Assembly: GCA_934162205.1 (NCBI GenBank)
Contig: CAKPIA010000006.1
Coordinates: forward strand, 20,323-84,322
Source: an uncultured Clostridia bacterium
GTDB taxonomy: Bacteria; Bacillota; Clostridia; TANB77; CAG-508
DNA length: 64,000 bases
Direction: 5' to 3'
The notes beneath the pieces are model-generated. The model made no database searches, was not told where the DNA came from, and worked only from the letters and a program-made list of their open reading frames with translations. The position numbers and the translations under genes were made by a program. Positions 54,710 to 62,858 of the stretch are shown one piece after another (the first letter of the stretch is position 1; the number at the start of each line of letters is the position of its first letter).

Positions 54710-55015
54710 ATGAAAATAAAAATAGTTAATGTAAAAAAATTTTTTTTAAATTGTACAATATTGTTAGGAATTATAGTAATGTGTGGAGTTATATTCACAA
54801 ATAAATCTTATTCTAAAACAGAAGAAGTATATAAAAATGAAATAATAGTGCAAGGTGAAACATTATGGGGAATAGCTAAAAACGAAAAAAAAAATAATGA
54901 TTATTATAAGGATAAAGATGTTAGATATATTGTATATGATTTACAACAAATTAATAATTTATCAAATACTAATTTATTAGATGGACAAGAAATTATTATT
55001 CCTACTTATAAATAA
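54710..55015 (+). CDS. YneA-like small membrane LysM protein, SOS cell-division inhibitor candidate
   Basis: 101 residues: one membrane helix at about residues 12-29, then a short linker and a single LysM domain (NEIIVQGETLWGIAKNEKK to LLDGQEIIIPTYK). This layout is that of YneA, a LexA-controlled division inhibitor of Bacillus. The promoter carries two LexA-like boxes. TGGAGGT precedes the ATG. lexA itself is not in the window. Both the layout and the regulation point to an SOS response gene; function is inferred, not shown. It is followed by a terminator. Confidence 0.75.
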   Translation: MKIKIVNVKKFFLNCTILLGIIVMCGVIFTNKSYSKTEEVYKNEIIVQGETLWGIAKNEKKNNDYYKDKDVRYIVYDLQQINNLSNTNLLDGQEIIIPTYK

Positions 55016-55050
55016 AAGAAACTTATAATAAATAAGCTTCTTTTATTTTT
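55014..55050. terminator. Terminator between convergent genes
   Basis: AAAAGAAACTTAT (55014-55026) pairs with ATAAGCTTCTTTT (55033-55045) with one mismatch, followed by T residues. Confidence 0.65.
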
Positions 55051-56029
55051 ATAAATTTGATAATGGATTACTTTCAACAGCATTTCTAACTTGTTCATTA
55101 TTTACATGGGTATATATTTCTGTTGTAGAAATACTTTCATGTCCGAGTAATTCTTGTAAAGCTCTTATATCAACATTACCATACTGATACATAAGAGTGG
55201 CTGCTGTATGTCTTAATTTATGTACAGAATATCTTTGGCTATCAAGTCCAGCTTCTTGTAACTCTTTATATATAATGTGCTGAACAGTTCTATTGCTAAT
55301 ACGTTCTTTTCTTTCACTTAAGAATAAAGCTTTATCAGAATTTTTAGAATCTTTTTTTGCATTTTTAGGTCTAACTTGTAAATAATTGTTTATTGCTCTC
55401 ATACAAGCACTATTTAAATAAATTGTTCTTTCTTTGTTCCCTTTACCAATAACAGTCATCTTACATTCACTAAAATCAATATTATTTACATTGATTCCAA
55501 CAAGTTCAGATAAACGTATACCGCAATTTAAGAAAAGAGTTGTAATTGCATAATCTCTCTCATTATTTCTATTGTCTTCGTTACTAGCAACATCTAAAAG
55601 TTTTTTACTATTTTCTAATGATAAATATTTTGGCATTCTTTTATCAAGTTTAGGAGTTTCTAAGTTTTGTGCTGGATTTTCAGTTAGAATATTTGCTTTA
55701 TTAACTAAATATTTAAAAAATATTCTTATTGTAGAAATTTTTCTAGCTCTTGTAGAAGCTTTGCTTTGGTTAGTTGTAGCTAAATATGAAATAAAAGAAT
55801 GAATGTTATTTAAATTAATTTTTTTCAATGTATCTACACTAAAATTTGATATATCTATTTTATCAAAATCTTTTTCATTTGTATCTTTAAATTCTATCAT
55901 CATATATTTTAAAAACATATTTAAGTCATAATTATATTCTTTAACAGAGTTAGGTGATTTATTTAAAATAGTAATAGAATAGTCTAAAAATGAATTTAAA
56001 AATTCTGGATTTTTATCTCTGTTTATCAT
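55049..56029 (-). CDS. Tyrosine recombinase, XerC/XerD type
   Basis: 326 residues. An N-terminal SAM-like core-binding domain (about 8-110) and a catalytic domain with the Arg in NCGIRLSELVG, HKLRHTAATLMYQYG with His and Arg, and LGHESISTTEIYTHV with His and the nucleophile Tyr. Such enzymes resolve chromosome dimers or act as integrases; no attachment sites, prophage or element genes are nearby, so a Xer role is favoured. GGAGTG precedes the ATG on this strand. Which of XerC or XerD it is cannot be told. Confidence 0.9.
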   Translation of the reverse strand: MINRDKNPEFLNSFLDYSITILNKSPNSVKEYNYDLNMFLKYMMIEFKDTNEKDFDKIDISNFSVDTLKKINLNNIHSFISYLATTNQSKASTRARKISTIRIFFKYLVNKANILTENPAQNLETPKLDKRMPKYLSLENSKKLLDVASNEDNRNNERDYAITTLFLNCGIRLSELVGINVNNIDFSECKMTVIGKGNKERTIYLNSACMRAINNYLQVRPKNAKKDSKNSDKALFLSERKERISNRTVQHIIYKELQEAGLDSQRYSVHKLRHTAATLMYQYGNVDIRALQELLGHESISTTEIYTHVNNEQVRNAVESNPLSNL

Positions 56030-56131
56030 TTGAATTCACACTCCATAGATATTTTTTTATATAATATCACTGATTTAAAAAAAATAAAAGACTTTTGTGC
56101 AATGTTGAATAATAATTACAAAATAAATAAA

Positions 56132-56160
56132 TTGACTTTTTAAGGTATAAAAACTATAAT
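56132..56160 (+). promoter_or_regulatory. Sigma-A promoter of the YqeG-VanW gene
   Basis: TTGACT at 56132-56137, 17-base spacer, TATAAT at 56155-56160. The leader (56161-56250) contains a 7-bp hairpin (CAAACAA at 56187-56193 with 56200-56206). No other structure is seen in the gap 56030-56250. Confidence 0.7.
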
Positions 56161-56250
56161 TGTTAATGAATTATAATGTATTTGAACAAACAATCCTTCT
56201 TGTTTGCTTAATTGTATGAGTAATAAGAAGTTAAAAGGAGATGTATTTAT

Positions 56251-57618
56251 ATGTTGAAAAAATTGTATCCATTTGAATATGTAGAAAATGTATTTACAAT
56301 AGATTACGAAAAATTATATGATAAAGGTTATAGAGGCTTAATATTTGATATAGATAATACCTTAGTACCTCACGGAGCTGATTCTACTCCTGAGATAGAT
56401 GAACTTTTTAAAAAAATTCAAAAAATAGGATTTAAAACATTTTTATTGTCAGATAATGGAGTAAAACGAATTGAAAGATTTTTAAAAAATATTGAAAATT
56501 GTTCATATATTGACAATGCTGGAAAGCCTAGTCCAGTAAATTATTTAAAAGCTGTAAAATTAATGAAACTTGAAAAAGATAAAGTAGTATACATTGGAGA
56601 TCAAATATTTAAGGACATATTAGGAGCCAATAAAGCAGAAATAGCTAGTATATTAGTAAAATATATTGGTTATTATAACAATGATAAAAAGGGAATAAAC
56701 AGAAATATAGAAAAATATATATTAAAAATGTATCGTAAAAGTAAAAAATACCAATATAGATTAGGAAACATTGAAATAAAAGAAGAAAATAAAATGGAAG
56801 AAAAAAAGAAAAAATTATTTTGTGAAAGAAACAAACTATTTTTTAAATTAGCTGTTCAAAAAGGAATTTGTAAAAGACACATACAAGACTTTTTTAGTAA
56901 AGAAAAATTAGCAAAAGAAAAAAACATGAAAAAATTACCTAATTTAGTATCTAGCTATAATTCTTATTTAATAAAAAAAGGAACAGAACCAGACTTACAA
57001 GAAAATAAAGTAGTAAATGTAAATATAGCAGCGTCTAAAATAAATGGGTTAATCATTCATCCAGGTGAAATATTTTCTTATTGGAGACTTATAGGAACAG
57101 TAAACAAAAGAAAAGGTTATAAAGAGGGTAGAGTTTTAAGAAACAATAAGCTTCAAGCAGGCATGGGCGGAGGCCTTTGTAATTTAGCAAATACAATTAA
57201 TTTAGTTGTTTTAAATAGTCCATTGGAAGTAACTGAATTCCACACTCACTCTGATGCATTAGCTCCTGATTATGGTGAAAGAATACCGTTAAAAGATGGA
57301 ACTTGCGTAGGATACAATTATATAGATTATAGATTTAAAAACACAACTGATCAAGATATTCAATTATTTGTATGGGTTGATAACAAAACATTATATGCTG
57401 AACTAAGAAGTGAAAAAGAGTTTCCATGGAAATATAAAATAACTGAAGAAAATCATCATTTTCAAAAAGAAGGAAAAGATTATTATAGAGTATCAAAAAT
57501 TTATAGAAATAAAATAGATAAGGAAACAGATGAAGTATTAGAAAAAACACTTATTTGGGATAACCATTCAAAGGTTATGTATGATTTTGATTTAATCCCT
57601 AAAGAGTTAATAAAATAA
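56251..57618 (+). CDS. Fusion of a YqeG-type HAD phosphatase and a VanW domain
   Basis: 455 residues. Residues 1-170 are a YqeG-family HAD phosphatase: IFDIDNTLVP with Asp33 and Asp35, LLSDNG near 69, and VVYIGDQIFKDILGAN near 113. A Lys/Glu-rich linker follows, then a VanW domain from about 235 to 400 containing NVNIAASKINGLIIHPGEIF, YWRLIG and GMGGGLCNLANTIN near residue 305. YqeG acts on phosphatidylglycerol phosphate-like substrates in some bacteria; the VanW domain is linked to envelope proteins but its activity is unsettled. AAAAGGAG precedes the ATG. It is one continuous frame. Confidence 0.85.
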   Translation: MLKKLYPFEYVENVFTIDYEKLYDKGYRGLIFDIDNTLVPHGADSTPEIDELFKKIQKIGFKTFLLSDNGVKRIERFLKNIENCSYIDNAGKPSPVNYLKAVKLMKLEKDKVVYIGDQIFKDILGANKAEIASILVKYIGYYNNDKKGINRNIEKYILKMYRKSKKYQYRLGNIEIKEENKMEEKKKKLFCERNKLFFKLAVQKGICKRHIQDFFSKEKLAKEKNMKKLPNLVSSYNSYLIKKGTEPDLQENKVVNVNIAASKINGLIIHPGEIFSYWRLIGTVNKRKGYKEGRVLRNNKLQAGMGGGLCNLANTINLVVLNSPLEVTEFHTHSDALAPDYGERIPLKDGTCVGYNYIDYRFKNTTDQDIQLFVWVDNKTLYAELRSEKEFPWKYKITEENHHFQKEGKDYYRVSKIYRNKIDKETDEVLEKTLIWDNHSKVMYDFDLIPKELIK

Positions 57619-57702
57619 TATTTATGAAATGAATATTGATATTATATTCTTTTTACTTCTATGTTTGTTGCATTATAAATAATAAAAGAAAGGAAGATTC
57701 AT

Positions 57703-58164
57703 ATGAATAAATTTATGGAAATGGCAAAGAATAATGCTGATAACGGAATAATAAAAAAAGAAGGAGGACCATTTGGAGCTGTAATTATTGATAAAGATGG
57801 AAATATAATTGCAAATGGAAATAATCAAGTTTTACTTCAAAATGATCCGACAGCACATGCTGAAATTGTAGCGATAAGAAATGCTTGTAAAATTTTAAAT
57901 ACCTATGATTTATCAGATTATATATTATATACATCATGTGAACCTTGTCCAATGTGTTTGTCTGCTATAATTTGGTCAAATATTAAAAAGGTATATTATG
58001 GGTGCACTAAAAAAGATGCAGGAGAAATAGGGTTTAGAGATGATATAATTTATGATTATTTAAGTGGAAAAAATGATGATTTAATAGATTTACAAGAAAT
58101 GGATAGAAATGAATGTATAAAAACATTCGAAGAATATAAAAAACAAAATGGAGTTATATATTAA
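57703..58164 (+). CDS. guaD: Guanine deaminase
   Basis: 153 residues of the cytidine/deoxycytidylate deaminase superfamily. The zinc site is His52 and Glu54 in AHAEIVAIR with Cys82 and Cys85 in CEPCPMCLSAI. The GGPFGAVI start and the C-terminal segment GFRDDIIYDYLSG fit the short Bacillus-type guanine deaminase rather than TadA. It would convert guanine to xanthine for purine salvage. AAAGGAAGA precedes the ATG. A cupin gene remnant follows. Confidence 0.85.
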   Translation: MNKFMEMAKNNADNGIIKKEGGPFGAVIIDKDGNIIANGNNQVLLQNDPTAHAEIVAIRNACKILNTYDLSDYILYTSCEPCPMCLSAIIWSNIKKVYYGCTKKDAGEIGFRDDIIYDYLSGKNDDLIDLQEMDRNECIKTFEEYKKQNGVIY

Positions 58165-58185
58165 GATTTTTAGGAGGTTAAATAT

Positions 58186-58357
58186 ATGTATAAAAATATA
58201 AACAAAAAGGAAATTTTAGAATTAAAAATATTGTTGAATATCAAGAATGGCAAGTTGTTAGTAAAACTTTAGTACAAAATGAATTAGTGAGTGTTACAGT
58301 TTTTTCATTTGATAAAGGAGAAGAAAAATTTAAAATGTTATTAGTGGTTTCTTTTTA
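58186..58357 (+). pseudogene. Decayed cupin-domain gene
   Basis: TAGGAGGT and an ATG at 58186 begin a frame reading YKNINKKEILELK. Missing one A in the next A-run shifts the frame; after that the other frame continues VEYQEWQVVSKTLVQNELVS, the typical cupin sequence, to SFDKGEE, then jumps to KFKMLLVVSF and a stop. The metal-binding middle of the cupin (about 50 residues) is missing. So the gene has both a one-base deletion and an internal deletion. Confidence 0.7.
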
Positions 58358-58379
58358 AAAATATAAATTTAAAATAGCA

Positions 58380-58432
58380 AAATTTCCAAAAAATATTAAT
58401 CAAAATTTAATGTTTTTTGGAAATTTTTTAAT
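58380..58432. terminator. Intrinsic terminator
   Basis: A 14-bp perfect stem (58380-58393 with 58413-58426) with a 19-base loop, followed by T residues. Confidence 0.7.
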
Positions 58433-58450
58433 TTTTTGAGGTTATTTTGT

Positions 58451-58479
58451 TTGACAAAAAAATTTTTAGGATATATAAT
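58451..58479 (+). promoter_or_regulatory. Consensus sigma-A promoter of the MATE gene
   Basis: TTGACA at 58451-58456, 17-base spacer, TATAAT at 58474-58479, both exact consensus. Confidence 0.85.
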
Positions 58480-58537
58480 AGACAGGTTGGCAGTAGTGCA
58501 ATACAGGCTATAAAACAAAAGAAAGAAAGGAGAAAAA

Positions 58538-60538
58538 ATGGAACAAGAAGAAAATATTTTAGGAAAAGAAAAAATAGGAAAATTAATAAGAAAATTCTCA
58601 ATTCCTTGTATAATATCAATGTTAGTAAATTCATTATATAATATTGTTGACCAAATATTTATAGGACAAGGAGTTGGATATTTAGGAAATGGTGCAACAA
58701 ATGTAGTATTTCCTTTAGTAATGATAGGTTTAGCATTTTCACTTATGTTTGGTGATGGTGCATCTGCTTATTTAAGTTTAAAACTTGGAGAAAAGAATAA
58801 AAAAGAAGCAGAAAATGGTGTTGGCAATGGAATAATGCTTTCTATAATTGTATCTTTATTATTTTGTGTAGTTACATTATTATTTTTGCCACAACTTTTA
58901 AAATTATTTGGATGTACTGAAAATTTAAAAAGTTATGCAATAACTTATGGAACAATAATTGCCATAGGATTTCCATTTTCAATGATAGGAACAACTTTAA
59001 ATTCAATTATTAGAGCTGATGGTAGTCCTAAATATTCTATGTTTAGTATGATATCTGGAGCTGTATTAAATACTATTTTAGATCCAATTTTCATATTTGT
59101 ATTACATAAAGGGGTAGAAGGAGCAGCAATTGCAACAGTTATAAGTCAAATAGTAACGTTTATTTTAAATGTAATATACATTAAAAGATTTAAAACAATA
59201 AAAATCTCAAAAGATTGTTTTAAATTGCAATTAAATATATGTAAAAAAGTTGCAATGCTTGGAGTAAGTAGTTTTATTACTCAAATGAGCTTTGTTTGTG
59301 TTATGGCAGTTGAAAATAATTTACTTGGAAAATATGGTGCAGAAAGTAAATATGGAGCTGAAATTCCTATTACAGTTTTAGGAATAGTAATGAAAATAAA
59401 TCAAATATTAAATAGTATAATTATTGGTATTGCTGCTGGAAGTCAACCAATTTGGGGATATAATTATGGTGCTAAGAAGTTTGATAGAGTAAAACAAACA
59501 CTAAAAATTGTATTAAGCGCAAGCGTAATTATAAGTACTATTGCATTTATATTATTCCAAACAATACCAGATAAATTGATATTATTATTTGGTAGCGGTG
59601 ATGAAAACTATATGGACTTTGCTTGTTTGGCATTTAGAACATATTTAATGCTTTGTATATTTAATGGTGTTCAAATACCTTCAGGGATATTTTTCCAAGC
59701 AATTGGTCAAAGCACAAAAAGTGCAATATTATCACTTTCAAGACAAATTGTTATTTTAATACCATCAATGATAATATTAAGTCAATTATTTGGAATTGTT
59801 GGGGTATTAAGTGCAGGACCTGTAGCTGATGGATTAGCATTTATATTAGCAGTTAGTTTATTATTAAGAGAAGCTAAGAAACTAAAGAATGTTAATATTG
59901 AAACAAATAATATAGATCAAATTAGTAAAATAAATATTGATGATAATCAAAAAATAATAATTACTATTTCTAGAGAATATGGTTCTGGTGGAAGATACAT
60001 TGGAAAATTAGTTGCAGAAAAATTAGGAATAAAATTATATGACAATGAATTTGTTTTTAAAATGGCTGAAGATACAGGATTATCTGCTAAATATATTGAA
60101 GATAATGAACAAAAAAGAAATATATTAGACAATTTCAATAATGGATATTATTATGGATTAAATAATTCAGATGAACTATTTATTAAAGAATCCGAATTAA
60201 TAAAAGAAATCGCTAATAAAGAATCATGTGTTATAATAGGTAGATGTGCTGATTTTATACTAAAAGATAGAGATAATGTTCTAAAAATATTTGTAAGTAG
60301 TAGTATGGATGATAAAATTAAAAGAGCTACTAGTTTTTATGGATTAAATAAATCTAAAGCTGAAAAAGAAATTAGTAGAATAAATAAATTAAGAGCAAAT
60401 CATTATAAATATTATACAGAGAAAGAATGGAATAATCCATCTAATTACGATATTTGCATAAACAGTGATGCGATTGGAATAGAAGAAGCAGTTGAATTAA
60501 TTTCTAATCTTGCAACAAAAGAATTGATAAAAAAATAA
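58538..60538 (+). CDS. MATE-family transporter fused to a cytidylate-kinase-like domain
   Basis: 666 residues. Residues about 10-445 form a 12-helix MATE transporter (IRKFSIPCIISMLVNSLYNI, VDQIFIGQGVGYLGNGATNV near residue 30-50, GIAAGSQPIWGYNYGAKKFD near 300). From about 465 a cytidylate-kinase-2-like domain begins with ISREYGSGGRYIGKLVAEKLG and continues KLYDNEF, SCVIIGRCADFIL and RATSFYGLNKSKAEKEI. Separate MATE and kinase genes are common; here they are one continuous frame. AAAGGAG precedes the ATG. The exported substrate and the kinase substrate are unknown. Confidence 0.88.
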   Translation: MEQEENILGKEKIGKLIRKFSIPCIISMLVNSLYNIVDQIFIGQGVGYLGNGATNVVFPLVMIGLAFSLMFGDGASAYLSLKLGEKNKKEAENGVGNGIMLSIIVSLLFCVVTLLFLPQLLKLFGCTENLKSYAITYGTIIAIGFPFSMIGTTLNSIIRADGSPKYSMFSMISGAVLNTILDPIFIFVLHKGVEGAAIATVISQIVTFILNVIYIKRFKTIKISKDCFKLQLNICKKVAMLGVSSFITQMSFVCVMAVENNLLGKYGAESKYGAEIPITVLGIVMKINQILNSIIIGIAAGSQPIWGYNYGAKKFDRVKQTLKIVLSASVIISTIAFILFQTIPDKLILLFGSGDENYMDFACLAFRTYLMLCIFNGVQIPSGIFFQAIGQSTKSAILSLSRQIVILIPSMIILSQLFGIVGVLSAGPVADGLAFILAVSLLLREAKKLKNVNIETNNIDQISKINIDDNQKIIITISREYGSGGRYIGKLVAEKLGIKLYDNEFVFKMAEDTGLSAKYIEDNEQKRNILDNFNNGYYYGLNNSDELFIKESELIKEIANKESCVIIGRCADFILKDRDNVLKIFVSSSMDDKIKRATSFYGLNKSKAEKEISRINKLRANHYKYYTEKEWNNPSNYDICINSDAIGIEEAVELISNLATKELIKK

Positions 60539-60547
60539 AATTATTAT

Positions 60548-60583
60548 AAAAAACAGAGTTTAACTAAAGCTCTGTTTTTTTTT
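60548..60583 (+). terminator. Intrinsic terminator after the MATE fusion
   Basis: An 11-bp stem (AAAAAACAGAG near 60548-60558 with CTCTGTTTTTT from 60570) and a long T-run. Confidence 0.8.
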
Positions 60584-60615
60584 GTGAATATTGTGTGAAA
60601 TAAATATTAAACATA

Positions 60616-60644
60616 TTGACAAAAAAGAATAGAATTGTTAAATT
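60616..60644 (+). promoter_or_regulatory. Candidate promoter before a gene remnant
   Basis: TTGACA at 60616-60621, 17-base spacer, TAAATT at 60639-60644 (a weak -10). Confidence 0.4.
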
Positions 60645-60676
60645 ACTTAATAGTATTAAGTAAAAGGAGAAGAAAA

Positions 60677-60846
60677 ATGGATGCAAGAGCAAAAGCTGAA
60701 GAATTTTTTGAAACAATAATAAAAAGAAAGAAATCTCTAATTGAAATACCTCGTAATTGTTCACAAGGAGAAACAGGGGTTTTATTATATCTAACAAAAG
60801 TGGATTAGAGAAATTGCCAGAAGCAATTGATATAATAAAAAAATAA
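60677..60846 (+). pseudogene. Decayed MarR-like regulator gene
   Basis: An ATG after AAAAGGAGAAG opens a 43-codon frame with the segment EIPRNCSQGETGVLLYL, resembling the start of MarR-type regulators. It stops at 60806-60808. Another frame of the same DNA continues SGLEKLPEAIDIIKK to a stop at 60844-60846, as a C-terminal end would. The DNA-binding middle is absent. Read as a gene with an internal deletion that changed the frame; family assignment is tentative. Confidence 0.5.
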
Positions 60847-60861
60847 ATGGGAGTAAAAACT

Positions 60862-61122
60862 ATGGAGTTAAAAAAATTAGAAGAAGAAATTGTAAAAATT
60901 AAAGAAAGAAACAAAAAAGTAGAATTAGACAAGGATTGGGAAACAAGCTGGACAAGAAAAATATGCATAATGATTTTAACATATATTGTTGTAATTATAT
61001 ACTCTTATGTAATAAAAGAATTTGACAATATATTTTTAAGTTCTTTAATACCAGTAATTGGCTTTACGCTATCTACATTATCGTTAGGTTTAGTTAGAAA
61101 AATATGGGAGAAGGGTAAATAA
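60862..61122 (+). CDS. Conserved small membrane protein
   Basis: 86 residues. A charged helix (MELKKLEEEIVKIKERNKK) with coiled-coil potential is followed by LDKDWETSWTRK and two membrane helices near residues 34-52 and 57-75, ending RKIWEKGK. The pattern is found in many bacterial genomes without an assigned function. GGGAG at 60849-60853 supports the ATG at 60862. The next gene starts two bases after the stop. Confidence 0.65.
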   Translation: MELKKLEEEIVKIKERNKKVELDKDWETSWTRKICIMILTYIVVIIYSYVIKEFDNIFLSSLIPVIGFTLSTLSLGLVRKIWEKGK

Positions 61123-61124
61123 TC

Positions 61125-61805
61125 TTGAATAAGTACAAAATAGAAATAGTACAGAATACAAACTGTGAAGAGTATTATGAATTAAAAAAATTAATTAAAG
61201 AGTTCGCAATTAATGTTTTTATGGCACAAAATATTAATTTAAAAAATCAAACAAAATCGGAAAAAGTAATAGCTGTAAAAAATTTTGAAAATTATTTGTC
61301 AAAAGATGAATTAGATAGACTTAATGTAGATATATCGAATAGAATTGATTTGACTAAAAAATTGATTAATGAAGATGTTAAAGATAAAATAACAAGATTT
61401 TATATTGTAAAAAGCGACCAAGAAGTAATAGGCTTTCAAACTGCACAGATTAGAATAAATCAAAATAAGGTTGAAGGTTGGAGAAATTACGCGTATATTA
61501 AATCAGAGTTTGTTGGAAGAATAGAATGTGTCGAAGACATATATGGTAAAATAAAAAAAGGCAACATTTCCAATATAATATATGAAAACATAACACAATG
61601 GTTTAAAGAAAATGATGTAACTATTGAAAGAACTGCAACAGGAAAGAATATGTATAAAAATATATTGACTTATATTGTTGTAAAAGGTTTTATTCCAGAA
61701 AAAACAGATAATGAAAGAGTATATTTAATGAAAGAGTATGATAAAATTAAATCTAAAGAGGAGTTAAAGAAGATATATAAAGATTACATTAAAAGTAATC
61801 AATAA
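61125..61805 (+). CDS. Probable GNAT-type acetyltransferase
   Basis: 226 residues. The middle strand FYIVKSDQEVIGFQTAQIRI (near residue 91), a central region YAYIKSEFVGR and a late NMYKNILTYIVVKGFIPEKT fit the GNAT layout, where the last part is the usual N..Y...GF. The P-loop-like acetyl-CoA motif (Q/R-x-x-G-x-G/A) is not clear; VGRIECVEDIYGKIKKG may take its place. The start is a TTG at 61125 with GAGAAGGG upstream. Probably co-transcribed with the small membrane protein. Confidence 0.5.
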   Translation: MNKYKIEIVQNTNCEEYYELKKLIKEFAINVFMAQNINLKNQTKSEKVIAVKNFENYLSKDELDRLNVDISNRIDLTKKLINEDVKDKITRFYIVKSDQEVIGFQTAQIRINQNKVEGWRNYAYIKSEFVGRIECVEDIYGKIKKGNISNIIYENITQWFKENDVTIERTATGKNMYKNILTYIVVKGFIPEKTDNERVYLMKEYDKIKSKEELKKIYKDYIKSNQ

Positions 61806-61821
61806 AAGAGGTGGGAATATT

Positions 61822-61969
61822 ATGAGTAGAAAAATAGTTGCAATAGGTGGAGGAGAAAATGGTAGATTCAGCAAATTCAAAGGCAACATTTGATTTGAAA
61901 AAAGTTCAAATGGATAATATATCAGATTTTGGCAAATTACTACTTAGGTATATAAATTCATCTAAATAA
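61822..61969 (+). pseudogene. Gene debris: peptidase E-like start joined to another C-terminal end
   Basis: GAGGTGGG and an ATG at 61822 give 23 codons beginning MSRKIVAIGGGENGR, the start of peptidase E-like glutamine amidotransferase-fold proteins, then a stop at 61891. A second frame from 61862 reads VDSANSKATFDLKKVQMDN to LLLRYINSSK and a stop at 61967-61969, a plausible C-terminus that does not fit peptidase E. The middle is missing, so this is decay debris and not a working gene. Confidence 0.5.
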
Positions 61970-62040
61970 TTAGTAAAAATTATGGGAGAGAGTTTCATAA
62001 TAAAATAAAAACTAATTTTTGTAATTAAGCATAAAAGTCG

Positions 62041-62072
62041 TTGCTTAGGAAATTTCTTCCTAGGCAATTTTT
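62041..62072 (+). terminator. Intrinsic terminator
   Basis: An 11-bp stem (TTGCTTAGGAA at 62041-62051 with 62057-62067, one G-T pair) and a T-run. It lies in the otherwise empty stretch 61970-62233; only short A-rich sequence and a TATAAT-like element near 62190 are seen around it. Confidence 0.7.
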
Positions 62073-62233
62073 ATTATAGGAGAGGATAGGAAATATAGAC
62101 CTAGATAGACAAAAAATGCAATATTAAACATTGCACAAAATCAAAGCAATACGACCAATTAAAAGCAAAATTTTAAAACATATCTTGTATAATTTATAAT
62201 AAGGTTGAACGATTAGAAATGGAGGTAAATAGC

Positions 62234-62317
62234 ATGAATGAGAATGAATCAATAGAATTTAAAGAAAATTATACAGAAAAAATATATTATGTAGGAATAA
62301 AAAATGGCAGACAATAA
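62234..62317 (+). pseudogene. Remnant of an AlbA_2/Schlafen-like DNA-binding gene
   Basis: GGAGGT precedes an ATG at 62234. The 27-codon frame reads NENESIEFKENYTE, the usual N-terminus of AlbA_2 (divergent AAA-4) putative ATP-binding proteins, followed directly by IYYVGIKNGRQ, which resembles the later GT.YVGI..... segment of the same domain. The intervening 25 or so residues and everything after are absent. Confidence 0.5.
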
Positions 62318-62346
62318 AAAATAGTAATTTGGAGGACAAACAAGTA

Positions 62347-62745
62347 ATGAAAAAGATAAATTATATATTGATAATAGTTGCTATATTAGGAATTGTACTT
62401 GCATTTTCTATTTTCAATAAAGAAGGGGTTGCAATAAATGTAAGTTTAAAAAATAAAGATTTAGTTTATCAGTCATTAAATGAAGAAATAGAAAATGTTG
62501 ATAATGTTACAAAAATAATATTAGGCAATGGGTGGCATTCAGGAGAACTAACCATATATCATTCTTTTGGAAAAACAGAAACAATATATATTACAGAAGG
62601 AAAGTTAAATTTAGGAGAATTAGAAAAATACATTAGAGAGAATGGATATAATTTAGATAATATAGGTTTTGCTTTAATAGGAGTGTCTGGCTTAATTTTA
62701 ATATACTTACTTATTTATAGGTATGTAAACAAAAACAAATCTTAA
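62347..62745 (+). CDS. Small membrane protein of unknown function
   Basis: 132 residues: a hydrophobic helix near the N-terminus (about 5-22), a polar extracellular or cytoplasmic middle with NGWHSGELTIYHSFGKTE, and a second hydrophobic helix near 107-124 ending RYVNKNKS. GGAGGA at 62331-62336 and the ATG at 62347 are preferred over the TTG at 62329. I do not recognise the family. It lies after a run of gene remnants. Confidence 0.55.
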   Translation: MKKINYILIIVAILGIVLAFSIFNKEGVAINVSLKNKDLVYQSLNEEIENVDNVTKIILGNGWHSGELTIYHSFGKTETIYITEGKLNLGELEKYIRENGYNLDNIGFALIGVSGLILIYLLIYRYVNKNKS

Positions 62746-62819
62746 CAAGAAGTAGGCTAGATAGGTATTTACCTTAATTTATACTAATAAGTCAATTACA
62801 ATTAATTTACTAATTTCTA

Positions 62820-62828
62820 TGTTATAAT
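62820..62828 (+). promoter_or_regulatory. Extended -10 promoter candidate
   Basis: TGTTATAAT is an extended -10 (TGnTATAAT) without a good -35, 31 bases before the hydrolase start. Confidence 0.4.
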
Positions 62829-62858
62829 GTATTAAAATTAATATGAGGGGAAATAGAG

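Noticed and set aside
55049..56029. Tyrosine recombinase as the integrase of a mobile element
   Set aside because: No direct repeats, tRNA, phage or transfer genes were seen nearby; a Xer-type chromosomal role fits better.
56251..57618. VanW as a sign of vancomycin resistance
   Set aside because: No VanH, VanA/B, VanX, VanY or VanS/VanR genes are present, and VanW domains are common in Clostridia without resistance.
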